A stretch of 12,014 bases of DNA, taken from the NCBI GenBank assembly GCA_013297575.1, contig JAAFHO010000110.1:1-12014 (forward strand), read 5' to 3'. Each line of letters begins with the position of its first letter. Positions within the stretch are counted from its first letter, which is position 1. Origin of the DNA: Chitinophagales bacterium. Its GTDB lineage: Bacteria; Bacteroidota; Bacteroidia; Chitinophagales; Saprospiraceae. The notes beneath the pieces were generated by a model. The model was not told the DNA's origin. It was given only the letters and a program-made list of their open reading frames with translations, and searched no databases. The position numbers were made by a program, and so were the translations under genes. Below are positions 1-6,980 of this stretch, in pieces.

Positions 1-2
1 TG

Positions 3-1436
3 CTGGAAGGGCTGGATCCGTTTACCAATTATATTTCCGAAACCGATATTGAAGGCTACCGCTATCAAATGGACGGCAAATACAATGGTGTAGGTGCTGT
101 GGCCCGCAAACGCGGCGAATGGGTCATTATTTCTGATATTTACGAAAATAGCCCCGCCCAAAAATGCGGTATGAAAGTAGGCGACGAAATCATTAGTATC
201 GACGGGCAAAGTGCTAAAGGCCGTACCGATGAGGCCGTGCTGGAGTTTTTACGCGGTTTTCCAGGGACTTCTGCTAAAATAAAAGTACGTCGCCCAGTCG
301 AAAATAAAGAAATCGCCCTCACCCTCGAACGCGCCGATGTCACCATTCCCAATGTTCCGCATTCTGGTTTTGTGTCCGATGGAATTGGTTATATCAACCT
401 CACCACTTTTACACAGGATGCAAGCCGCAATATTGGTACTGCATACAAGAACCTGAAATCGAAAAACCCTGATATGAAAGGACTTATCCTGGATTTGCGC
501 GGTAATGGTGGTGGTTTGCTCATCGAAGCGGTAAATATTGTCAATTTATTTGTCCCACGTGGCGAATTGGTAGTGGCAACAAAAGGGAAAGTGCCTGAAA
601 AAAACAACGATTTTAAAACCATGTCCACGCCTTTTGACACAGAAATACCTTTGGTGGTGCTGATCAATAAAAAAAGTGCTTCGGCTTCCGAGATCGTTTC
701 TGGTTCGTTCCAAGATCTGGATCGTGGCGTACTGATGGGTCAATTGAGTTACGGTAAAGGTTTGGTTCAAAATACCGCCGATGTGGGTTTCAACGCTAAA
801 ATAAAACTCACTACTTCCAAATATTATATTCCATCGGGTCGATGTATCCAATCAACACGGTATAAAAATGGGGAACCTGTGGAAATTCCAGAATCGGAAC
901 GCGCACCATTCAAAACTAAAAATGGTCGTACGGTGTATGATGGAGGTGGCGTAAAACCCGATATTTACCTCCACAAGGATACGCTTTCTGGCGTTACAAA
1001 GGCATTACTCGATCAGTTTGTGGTATTTGATTATGCGACCAAATTCGCCGCCGAGCATCCCTCTATTGACTCGATCGAATTGTTCGAGTTCACGGATTGG
1101 GCTGATTTTTCCAATTTTGTGAAAAGCAAAAACTTCACTTACGAATCGGCTTCTGAGAAAAAAATAAAGGAATTAACGACATTGGCCAAAAACGAAAACT
1201 GGCCACTTACCGCCGAACTAACGGCCATGGATGCCAAAATAAAAAGCGAAAAAGCGGCTGAAATGGAGCGCAGCAAAGACAAAATACTCCACGAAATTGA
1301 ACAAGAAATTGTAGGTCGGTTCTATTACCAACGCGGTAAAGTACGCAAGAGTCTCGTCAATGACCCGGAAGTAAAAGAAGCGGTGAAATTACTTAACGAT
1401 AATAGCAGGTATCGGCAGATTTTGTCGGGGAAATAA
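3..1436 (+). CDS. S41 family C-terminal processing peptidase with PDZ domain (5' partial)
   Basis: The reading frame is open from the first complete codon of the window, and the codons before the Met at 69 encode LDPFTNYIS, the usual N-terminal-domain motif of the family, so the true start lies outside. Numbering from the Met at 69: a PDZ domain spans roughly residues 6-75 (GVGA, SPAQKCGMKVGDEI). The S41 core follows, with GYINLTTF, the LDLRGNGGG strand-loop near 141-149, and the SASASE motif. By alignment with E. coli Prc, the Ser-Lys dyad should be Ser205 and Lys230 (YGKGLVQ), at the expected spacing of 25. About 100 C-terminal residues are charged and probably helical, ending in ILSGK. The family cleaves near the C-termini of periplasmic or exported proteins. 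Whether it carries a signal peptide cannot be seen. The family call is very secure; the exact substrate is unknown. Confidence 0.95.
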   Translation: MEGLDPFTNYISETDIEGYRYQMDGKYNGVGAVARKRGEWVIISDIYENSPAQKCGMKVGDEIISIDGQSAKGRTDEAVLEFLRGFPGTSAKIKVRRPVENKEIALTLERADVTIPNVPHSGFVSDGIGYINLTTFTQDASRNIGTAYKNLKSKNPDMKGLILDLRGNGGGLLIEAVNIVNLFVPRGELVVATKGKVPEKNNDFKTMSTPFDTEIPLVVLINKKSASASEIVSGSFQDLDRGVLMGQLSYGKGLVQNTADVGFNAKIKLTTSKYYIPSGRCIQSTRYKNGEPVEIPESERAPFKTKNGRTVYDGGGVKPDIYLHKDTLSGVTKALLDQFVVFDYATKFAAEHPSIDSIELFEFTDWADFSNFVKSKNFTYESASEKKIKELTTLAKNENWPLTAELTAMDAKIKSEKAAEMERSKDKILHEIEQEIVGRFYYQRGKVRKSLVNDPEVKEAVKLLNDNSRYRQILSGK

Positions 1437-1459
1437 AGGGGTATCTATTAAAATTTGCA

Positions 1460-1467
1460 TACTTTTG
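1460..1467 (+). promoter_or_regulatory. Candidate Bacteroidota -7 box before the ATPase gene
   Basis: TACTTTTG matches the TAnnTTTG -7 consensus of Bacteroidota sigma-70-type promoters. No clear -33 TTG/TTTG element sits at the usual spacing. It ends only 10 bases before the ATG at 1478, so the transcript would be leaderless or nearly so. An AGGAG at 1469-1473 lies four bases before the same ATG, which is unusual for this phylum. The site is tentative. Confidence 0.3.
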
Positions 1468-1477
1468 CAGGAGTAAT

Positions 1478-2770
1478 ATGGAAAATATCAATATTTCAGC
1501 GATAACAATTCGGCAAATTGGTCCTTTCGATCAGTTGACACTGGAGTTCCCGGCCAAACCCGATACCATGCCCGATAAGGCAGAAATCCATATTTTGACG
1601 GGCGAAAATGGTACTGGTAAAAGTACTGTTTTAGAATTGTTAGCGATTCTTTTGTCAAAAAACATATCTCCTGACCTACTTGCTAAATGGCGAGCAGATG
1701 CCAATGGAAGCGGCGAAATAGTAACGAGAAATCGCAGGAAGGATTTTTTTGGCGCACTTACGTACTGGTTTGACAGAGACACTAAAGTGTTTGGAGGTGG
1801 AAATGCCGTAGTCAGTAATTTTTCTGATCAATTATTGAAAAAAGAGGCAGGAGTATTCTCTTTCGCAGCATTTGCCTATTCAGGTTATAGAAGGGTCACT
1901 AATGCAAAAATTAGTGGCATAAAAGAACTAGAAGAGCATCCATTGGAAGGCGCAACTCAATTCAATGCCCAAACAGACCCTTCCAAAATCATTCAATGGA
2001 TCGCTAATATGATCGCCGGAGAAGCCATCGACAAGAGTCAAGGTAACAGCAAGGGAGCACAAGAGCAAAGGCAGTCTATTCAGCAATTGGAAGAGGCCAT
2101 TGGTATGATTATTGACCGTAAAATCGAGTTCAAACTGGAGACTAAGCCTTATGCCGTAAAAATAGAGTTAGATCACGAAAGACTGGATTTTAACCTACTC
2201 CCTGATGGCCTGAAAAGTATTGTTTCTTGGCTTTCGGACTTGCTCATGCGGCTCGAACGCGTTAAATGGGTGGACGATATCCCCGTTTTGAAACGCAATT
2301 TTATATTATTCCTCGACGAAATAGAGGTACACTTACATCCTGCTTGGCAAAGGAAAATATTGCCGGCGGTGCAAAATCTTTTCCCGAATGCGCAAATCTT
2401 TATTAGTACGCATTCGCCATTTGTTGTCGGTTCTGTGGATGGTGCATGGATCCATAAATTAGAAAAAAAGGATGGTGATAGTCGATTAGCAGATGGTTAT
2501 CCAATGCTTTCGGAAGATGCCAAAAGTTATCGGTATTGGTTACAAGAGGTATTTGATATAACATCAGAATATGGCCAAGCGGCTGTTGTGGAATTAGATA
2601 AATTTTACCGATTGAGGACCGAATTACTCGCTGGCTCAAATGGTATTACCCAAGCATCTTTTGTCCAAACAGGCAAAGCATTGGCGAAGCAAAGTGATGA
2701 ACTGCGCAATATTATTGAAATGGAGTTCCGTCAAATCAACCGACGATTGAGTCTTAATCTGAGTCTGTAA
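1478..2770 (+). CDS. ptuA: Septu PtuA-like ABC/SMC-type ATPase
   Basis: A 430-aa protein with an ABC/SMC-like (AAA_21-type) ATPase fold. Walker A is GENGTGKST at residues 42-50. The conserved FAYSGYRR stretch follows at about 132-139, and a degenerate signature motif LPDGLKS sits at 241-247. Walker B is FILFLDE at 275-281, with the acidic pair Asp280/Glu281. The D-loop region reads HLHPAWQ, and the switch His is His312 in ISTHSP. A Gln/Glu-rich insertion at about 186-207 probably forms helices. The C-terminal ~60 residues are predicted helical and end in a hydrophobic SLNLSL. The next gene starts three bases after the stop and encodes a PtuB-type HNH nuclease. That pairing is the hallmark of Septu, where the ATPase forms a complex with PtuB and controls its nuclease activity. 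Start choice: first ATG, preceded by AGGAG. It could instead belong to a related OLD-like or retron-associated ATPase, but no reverse transcriptase is nearby. Fold certain; Septu assignment likely. Confidence 0.85.
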   Translation: MENINISAITIRQIGPFDQLTLEFPAKPDTMPDKAEIHILTGENGTGKSTVLELLAILLSKNISPDLLAKWRADANGSGEIVTRNRRKDFFGALTYWFDRDTKVFGGGNAVVSNFSDQLLKKEAGVFSFAAFAYSGYRRVTNAKISGIKELEEHPLEGATQFNAQTDPSKIIQWIANMIAGEAIDKSQGNSKGAQEQRQSIQQLEEAIGMIIDRKIEFKLETKPYAVKIELDHERLDFNLLPDGLKSIVSWLSDLLMRLERVKWVDDIPVLKRNFILFLDEIEVHLHPAWQRKILPAVQNLFPNAQIFISTHSPFVVGSVDGAWIHKLEKKDGDSRLADGYPMLSEDAKSYRYWLQEVFDITSEYGQAAVVELDKFYRLRTELLAGSNGITQASFVQTGKALAKQSDELRNIIEMEFRQINRRLSLNLSL

Positions 2771-2773
2771 TTG

Positions 2774-3373
2774 ATGAAATCTTTTATTCGAGGTATTGAA
2801 CCACTTGCTTTGCAGCAGGAATCTGTTAGATGGAACAGACAATGGATGGAGTTAAGGCAGCGCAATTCCGGTGCAAGTTTTAATTGGTATAGTTACAATA
2901 GGACTCCTGTTAATCAGATTATTCTCCCTGATTTAAAGGCTCAAACACAAGATCATTGCTCGTATTGCGACGGTTTCCCTCCACTTATTGGAGACGATAC
3001 CATTGATCATTTTTGTCCAAAAAGCGACCCTCTATTTTACCATTTAGCTTATACTTGGCACAATTTGTATGTCGCTTGTAACCACTGCCAAAGAGCAAAA
3101 CTTGAGCAGTTTTCTACGTTATTATTGCGACCCGATGACGTATTATACACTTTTGATCGTTATTTTATCTATAATTATACCGATCATACGATATGTATTA
3201 ACCCAGTTGCCACTGTAGAAGATCAACAATGTGCAGCGGAAACTATTAGAATGTTTGAATTTAACCATAACGGAAAAATCAAACAACGTCGGGATTCTTA
3301 CGAATTATGGATAAGTAAACCTGCCCAAGATAGATACCTCGATGATTTTTCTTACCGATTCATTTTTCCATAG
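2774..3373 (+). CDS. ptuB: Septu PtuB-like HNH endonuclease (TIGR02646-like)
   Basis: A 199-aa protein when started at the ATG at 2774; a TTG at 2771 directly before it would add one residue. The HNH/treble-clef nuclease core is visible: the first Cys pair C62-x2-C65 (CSYC), then D78-H79 in the TIDHFCPKS motif, then the W-HNLYVACNHC block with Asn97 and the second Cys pair C102-x2-C105, followed by Lys109. The DHF.PKS / W.NL...C..C spacing is typical of PtuB and TIGR02646 proteins. It lies three bases downstream of the ATPase stop codon, so the two genes are almost certainly co-transcribed and translationally linked. In known Septu systems PtuB is the effector that cuts nucleic acid. The last 14 bases overlap the 3' end of the convergent DinB-like gene, so the final residues RFIFP are encoded antisense to that gene. 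All expected metal and catalytic residues are present, so nothing suggests inactivation. Confidence 0.85.
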   Translation: MKSFIRGIEPLALQQESVRWNRQWMELRQRNSGASFNWYSYNRTPVNQIILPDLKAQTQDHCSYCDGFPPLIGDDTIDHFCPKSDPLFYHLAYTWHNLYVACNHCQRAKLEQFSTLLLRPDDVLYTFDRYFIYNYTDHTICINPVATVEDQQCAAETIRMFEFNHNGKIKQRRDSYELWISKPAQDRYLDDFSYRFIFP

Positions 3374-3908
3374 CCTCCATCTGCCCAATATGCCGCCGCC
3401 CATGCTGCGCTAAAAAATAAATATACTCATATACATCAATTTTTCCAAGGCTATTGACCGACATAGTTGTTTTGTACAACGCGCCTTCGCCATTGGAAAG
3501 TAAAGCCAAGTAACCCAAGCACTGGGCTACTTGGCTTTTGAGTAATAAACGCACCGCATCCGAGGAGTGTAGGCCGGTCGGCTCCATGTGCGCTGGCCGA
3601 ATCCACGGATACGACCGATGCATACCCACCTCATCCAGTTGATCGCGGTGAAATTGGTAATCTTGTAATGCCGCCTGTAAGTCAGTTTTGGCGGCATTAG
3701 CAAGTGCTTTCCGCGTACCTTTTTCGATAATAATCAGTAAAAAATGATTGGTAAGACTAATATGCTCCAAAATTTGGTCAATTGTCCAACCGCCGCCCGT
3801 AGGAACTGCCGAACGAAGCACCGGGTCTTTATCAAACCAAGTGTCTATTTCGGCAAAAGTTCCAGTGAGGGTATCCCGTATTTCGTTGATAATGTTATCT
3901 ATTCGCAT
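3360..3908 (-). CDS. DinB-fold (DinB_2-like) metal-dependent protein
   Basis: A four-helix-bundle protein of the DinB/YfiT superfamily. I prefer the ATG at 3908 (MRIDNIINEI, 182 aa) over an upstream in-frame ATG at 3932, because the eight extra residues look unstructured and homologues normally begin just before the first helix. Counting from the upstream Met (subtract 8 for the preferred start), the putative metal-binding histidines are His57 (WTIDQILEHIS), His177 and His181 (AQHGRRHIGQM), the standard DinB triad. Members act as thiol-dependent transferases (for example bacillithiol) or are uncharacterised stress proteins; the substrate cannot be read from the sequence. The start lies 45 bases downstream of the GH13 gene's stop on the same strand, so they may share a transcript. 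The 3' end overlaps the nuclease gene by 14 bases. Its coding region contains a long inverted repeat. Confidence 0.85.
   Translation of the reverse strand: MRIDNIINEIRDTLTGTFAEIDTWFDKDPVLRSAVPTGGGWTIDQILEHISLTNHFLLIIIEKGTRKALANAAKTDLQAALQDYQFHRDQLDEVGMHRSYPWIRPAHMEPTGLHSSDAVRLLLKSQVAQCLGYLALLSNGEGALYKTTMSVNSLGKIDVYEYIYFLAQHGRRHIGQMEAMEK
3502..3538. other. Inverted repeat (16-bp stem) inside the DinB-like gene
   Basis: Left arm 3502-3517 and right arm 3523-3538 are reverse complements except at one position (3513/3527), with a five-base loop. In plus-strand RNA the odd position is an A-C mismatch and the stem runs into TTTT at 3536-3539, resembling an intrinsic terminator. It lies about 130 bases past the nuclease stop codon. 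In minus-strand RNA the odd pair is a G-U wobble, so the stem is fully paired within the DinB mRNA. It could terminate read-through from the plus-strand defence genes; this is inference. Confidence 0.4.
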
Positions 3909-3953
3909 ATTGTGGATAACGGTATGCCGCAAAATGTAGTTCCAAAGCGTCTT

Positions 3954-5324
3954 TTATTTTACTAAAATCTGGTACTCATAAGGATTTAGGGTAATGCTTG
4001 TGCCAATATTGACGGCGGTATTACTGGATGCGTTTTTCCAAGCCGAATTTTGTAAAGCCACAGGAATACTAAAAGTTTTTGCAGCACTTCGGGTATTCAC
4101 CAATACCAACACTTCATCGCTGGAAGCAGACCTTTTGAACGCCACAATATCAGGATGGGTATAGGTTTCGAGCGTACCCGTGCGCAAGGCCGGATGCTCA
4201 GCGCGAATGGACATAATTTTTTTATAATTAGCGTACATATCCGGATTAGTACTCCAATTAATCGGTGAATTGGAGAAAAACGGCAGTTTTACAGCACAAC
4301 CGACTTCTTGGCCATTATAAATCAAGGGCACACCTCCTATATAAGAAGACACCACAAAAGCCGAAATAGAAGCACTTTTACCTCCAAATAGCACAATTGG
4401 CGTATTGTCCCAGGCACATTCATCGTGGTTGGAGGTAAAACGCAGTTTGTAAGCATCAATTGGGATGGCGTTGTACTCGCTTTGGTGGGTCGCAAAGTAT
4501 CCACTTGCCGCTTGGTTGCTCTTGAAAATATCCTTGCTTTTGGCATAAAAATCCCAACCAAAATTCATCTGAAAACCAGCACTAAAATGATCTTTTCTTG
4601 CACCTTCTGCCAACATAATAACGGAGCGGTTGGGTATCCTGTTCAACGAATCAATGGCCTGTTTCCAAAATGCAAAAGGCACTAAATCGGCAGCATCGCA
4701 GCGAAATCCGTCCACATTGGCCTCCAATACCCAGTATTTCATGGCTTTAATCATCTCAAGTCGCATACTGCTGTTGTCAAAATTGAGGTCTGCAACATCC
4801 TGCCAATTGGTATTTGCAGGCTGAATAATATTTCCACTGCCGTCTTGGGTGTACCAACTCGGCGTGCTGATCCACGGATTGTCCCAAGAGGTATGGTTGG
4901 CTACCCAATCCAATACAACCGCCATTTTACGGTTGTGCGCTTCACGCACCAGTTTGCGCAAATCTTCCAAAGTACCATATTCAGGGTTTACTTTTTGGTA
5001 ATCGGCCACACAATAAGGTGAATTGACCGTTTTGGTAACACCTATGGGATGAATGGGCATTAGCCATAAAACATTCACACCCAGTGCTTTAATAGAATCT
5101 AATCGAGGTAAAATACCCGCAAAATTGCCCGTTGGACTAAATGCCCGCTCATTGATTTCGTACATCACGATATCAGGCGTATTGGGTACTGCGGCAAAAG
5201 GCGTTTCGTATTGCACTGGCCCGGAAGGATCGGTGGGTTGGAGCGTCATTTTGTCTTTGTCCTTGCATTGAAGGTGGAGCAATAACGAAGCGGTAAAAAA
5301 GAGGGTGGACAAGTTTAAATTCAT
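3954..5324 (-). CDS. GH13 alpha-amylase family lipoprotein
   Basis: A 456-aa glycoside hydrolase with all GH13 landmarks: conserved region I DWVANH (139-144), region II GFRCD with nucleophile Asp210, acid/base Glu240 in MLAEG, and region IV TSNHD with the transition-state stabiliser Asp301. The N-terminal part shows YEINERAFS and GVNVLWLMPIHP, beta strands of the TIM barrel. A short all-beta C-terminal domain (about 375-456) ends the protein. The N-terminus is a lipoprotein signal with lipobox LHLQC, the acylated Cys being Cys20. The charged KDKDK after it resembles the lipoprotein export signal reported for Bacteroidota surface lipoproteins, so an outer-membrane, possibly surface, location is likely. 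It probably hydrolyses or transfers alpha-glucans; the exact specificity is not readable. No SusC/SusD genes are in the window, so it is not in a visible polysaccharide-utilisation locus. The DinB-like gene follows 45 bases downstream. Confidence 0.93.
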   Translation of the reverse strand: MNLNLSTLFFTASLLLHLQCKDKDKMTLQPTDPSGPVQYETPFAAVPNTPDIVMYEINERAFSPTGNFAGILPRLDSIKALGVNVLWLMPIHPIGVTKTVNSPYCVADYQKVNPEYGTLEDLRKLVREAHNRKMAVVLDWVANHTSWDNPWISTPSWYTQDGSGNIIQPANTNWQDVADLNFDNSSMRLEMIKAMKYWVLEANVDGFRCDAADLVPFAFWKQAIDSLNRIPNRSVIMLAEGARKDHFSAGFQMNFGWDFYAKSKDIFKSNQAASGYFATHQSEYNAIPIDAYKLRFTSNHDECAWDNTPIVLFGGKSASISAFVVSSYIGGVPLIYNGQEVGCAVKLPFFSNSPINWSTNPDMYANYKKIMSIRAEHPALRTGTLETYTHPDIVAFKRSASSDEVLVLVNTRSAAKTFSIPVALQNSAWKNASSNTAVNIGTSITLNPYEYQILVK

Positions 5325-5345
5325 GGTATGTGTTTGTTTTATGTG

Positions 5346-5501
5346 TCATTGTTTTATTATTGCTTGCAAGCCTACAAATTCCCGAAAATTATTTTGATGA
5401 ATTTGTTGTATTTCCGAATTCGGATAAGCATTCAAAAAAGTCTGCGGAAACTTTGCTGATTTTTTAGGACTCCATTTGAACTCGAAGGCGTGCATTTTAC
5501 C
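5346..5501 (-). pseudogene. C-terminal remnant of an AAA ATPase/DUF4143 gene
   Basis: The minus-strand frame encodes about 50 codons, beginning GKMHAFEFKWSPKK and ending before the TGA at 5346. The sequence GK.HAFEFKW..KK...FP..F...YP....I...N...FV resembles the extreme C-terminus of the ATP-binding DUF4143 proteins common in Bacteroidota, where a Y/A-FEFKWS motif follows the nuclease-like core. The rest of the expected ~380 residues is absent. Upstream the frame stays open to 5684 but is low-complexity and passes straight through the palindrome. I read this as the tail of a gene otherwise deleted. It might be co-opted as a short ORF, but no start or promoter supports that. The family match is from memory, with moderate certainty. 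Confidence 0.5.
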
Positions 5502-5522
5502 GCATAAAAGAAAGGTTTTTTT

Positions 5523-5594
5523 ATCCAAATCAAAAATAAAGGCCATTATTTTCGATTTAAATCTAAAAAAATGGCTATTATTTTTGATTTGGAT
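5523..5594. repeat. 72-bp near-perfect palindrome, AT-rich
   Basis: The arms 5523-5558 and 5559-5594 are reverse complements at 32 of 36 positions; the exceptions are 5540/5577, 5541/5576 (a G-T wobble), 5548/5569 and 5553/5564. The centre is the perfect palindrome GATTTAAATC at 5554-5563. The outer arm carries CCAAATCAAAAAT and its mirror ATTTTTGATTTGG. A nine-base direct repeat CGCATAAAA flanks it loosely at 5501-5509 and 5626-5634. It lies between divergent genes, immediately upstream of the DUF4143 remnant, so it is not an ordinary gene-end terminator. It could be a palindromic mobile element (REP or MITE-like), an inverted duplication at a deletion joint, or a protein-binding site. Confidence 0.85.
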
Positions 5595-5710
5595 GCTTTG
5601 GGGTTTAGAATACACCACTATGTAGCGCATAAAAATCTGCTGTTTTATACAAATACTAAAAAATGTATAAAATTTAACAATCAAAAATTATAAGTATCAG
5701 ATCTTATGCC

Positions 5711-5718
5711 TACATTTG
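5711..5718 (+). promoter_or_regulatory. Candidate -7 box upstream of the 127-aa gene
   Basis: TACATTTG is an exact match to the TAnnTTTG Bacteroidota -7 consensus in AT-rich intergenic DNA. No convincing -33 element is present at the usual distance. Transcription from here would give a leader of about 95 bases before the ATG at 5821. Confidence 0.4.
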
Positions 5719-5820
5719 CAATGTGTTACGGACTGTGCTGGTATTTATGAACGATCTTTACCTGCATTTTTTCCATTTGTTCTACTTAAACATCTCTTTA
5801 CTTTTTACAAAAAAAATTAC

Positions 5821-6204
5821 ATGAAAAAAACTATTCCAATTATTCTGGACTTCTTCATTAAAGTTGACACTGAAATAAGAAGCCCTGGCATAGTCATCCC
5901 AATTGGTGCTACGTCCATTTCCTTTAGCGATCATTCACCTTTCCGTTATACATTTGGCGGTTCGTACAAGAGTTCGCTAAATAATGTGTTTATTAATGGT
6001 GGATGCAGTTACCATGGAACAGTAGTGGGATCTGGGATTACCTCCAGCGGCACCGACTTTATCGACGTGAAATGGACTGTAGCGACTAGTTCAGGTTCAT
6101 CTTGGGGTGGTGGTAGTAGTGCCGCTAGTGTTTCTGGCACAAGTAAGAATATTTGCAGTAACAATACCGCATCTGGTTGGCTTACCCCAATCACTATTCA
6201 ATAA
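5821..6204 (+). CDS. Hypothetical Ser/Gly-rich small protein
   Basis: A 127-aa protein started at the ATG at 5821 (MKKTIP), which follows an A-rich stretch typical of Bacteroidota translation starts. The frame extends upstream to a TTG at 5716, but those codons look non-coding. The N-terminus has a short hydrophobic run (IPIILDFFI) too weak and too acidic downstream to be a confident signal peptide. The body is rich in Ser, Gly and Thr and reads like beta-strands (GTVVGSGITSS, DFIDVKWTVAT), with three Cys and a Trp. Spacing such as G.ITSSG..FI.VKW faintly resembles PKD/Ig-like domains of Bacteroidota secreted proteins. I do not recognise the family, and it may be a fragment of a longer exported protein. 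A terminator hairpin follows the stop immediately, so it is probably a single-gene transcript. Confidence 0.5.
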   Translation: MKKTIPIILDFFIKVDTEIRSPGIVIPIGATSISFSDHSPFRYTFGGSYKSSLNNVFINGGCSYHGTVVGSGITSSGTDFIDVKWTVATSSGSSWGGGSSAASVSGTSKNICSNNTASGWLTPITIQ

Positions 6205-6210
6205 CAAAAC

Positions 6211-6245
6211 AGGGGTTGCTCAAGTAGAAGCTTGGGCAACCCTTT
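6211..6245 (+). terminator. Intrinsic terminator after the 127-aa gene
   Basis: Arms 6213-6224 and 6231-6242 pair over 12 bases with one G-U wobble and a six-base loop. The stem can extend by two more pairs and is followed by a short T run (TTT at 6243-6245). It begins seven bases after the stop codon at 6204 and ends 13 bases before the next ATG at 6258. Confidence 0.65.
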
Positions 6246-6257
6246 AAATAAATCAAT

Positions 6258-6980
6258 ATGCGTTATCTCATTTTTAGTAGTTTGATCCTTTTTATGGCTT
6301 GCCATAAAGAGGATTATGGCATCAAGTTCTTTCGGTCAGAATGTATGAATGGCTACAGGATGCCTTATACCCAAGCGGTTTCAAACATCAACTTTGTAGA
6401 AGCAGAAACTTCACACTTTGGGCCATTGAGACTGGTATCAGGGTTTGAGAGTGACTCAATAAACATTAATATCTGGCAGACTATCGCTACACAAGAGCCT
6501 ACTTTGACATTAAATGGTAAGTACCCGCTTCAAAAACTGATTTTGGGTATTGGGCCACCGTTTATAGAACTGCCTTTGGAGGAGCAAATGACTACCAATA
6601 GAATAAGATTTAGCCTCGAAAAAATCTCTAAAACATTCTATTCCTCTTTGGAGGCAATGATAGATTCTAGTTTCAGTATCGGCCCGTTGATACTAAATAA
6701 GTCAGTATTGTCTCCGGATACGACTAAAATTGTCGAAGAAAATTTTGCATTTGTCATGTGGATAGGAGATTGTGAGGCTACTTACGCTTGGGATGGAGGG
6801 CTTAGCGGTATCCCGGAGCAAGCGGGTACGCTGGAGTGCACCGAATTTAACAAAACGTTGGAGGGTGATAAAATACGGTATAAAATAAGTTTAAAATTTG
6901 ATAACATTACGCTCAGGGCTGGTGCGGACTTTATGATGAATGATGGTAAAATGGTGTTGGATTTTAAAATTCCGAGGTAG
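6258..6980 (+). CDS. Hypothetical lipoprotein
   Basis: A 240-aa protein with a short signal peptide and the lipobox FMAC, putting the acylated Cys at residue 15. The residues after it, HKED, match the K-(D/E)2 pattern of the lipoprotein export signal described in Capnocytophaga and relatives, which suggests outer-membrane surface display. The mature part looks mainly beta (ININIWQTI, IRFSLEKI, YKISLKFDNITLRAG) and ends naturally in MVLDFKIPR. I recognise no domain. The ATG at 6258 is chosen because the signal peptide begins there. It follows a terminator by 13 bases, so its promoter is unclear. Directly downstream, in another frame, lies a T9SS sorting-domain remnant that does not belong to this protein. 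Confidence 0.8.
   Translation: MRYLIFSSLILFMACHKEDYGIKFFRSECMNGYRMPYTQAVSNINFVEAETSHFGPLRLVSGFESDSININIWQTIATQEPTLTLNGKYPLQKLILGIGPPFIELPLEEQMTTNRIRFSLEKISKTFYSSLEAMIDSSFSIGPLILNKSVLSPDTTKIVEENFAFVMWIGDCEATYAWDGGLSGIPEQAGTLECTEFNKTLEGDKIRYKISLKFDNITLRAGADFMMNDGKMVLDFKIPR

Noticed and set aside
1478..3373. Retron-associated version of the ATPase-HNH pair
   Set aside because: No reverse transcriptase ORF or plausible msr/msd region lies on either side within the window.
4425..4824. Plus-strand ORFs within the GH13 gene
   Set aside because: They are antisense to conserved catalytic regions of the amylase and have no family features.
5716..5820. TTG-started longer version of the 127-aa gene
   Set aside because: The extra 35 codons look non-coding and the frame begins inside the -7-like box; the ATG at 5821 with an A-rich leader is preferred.
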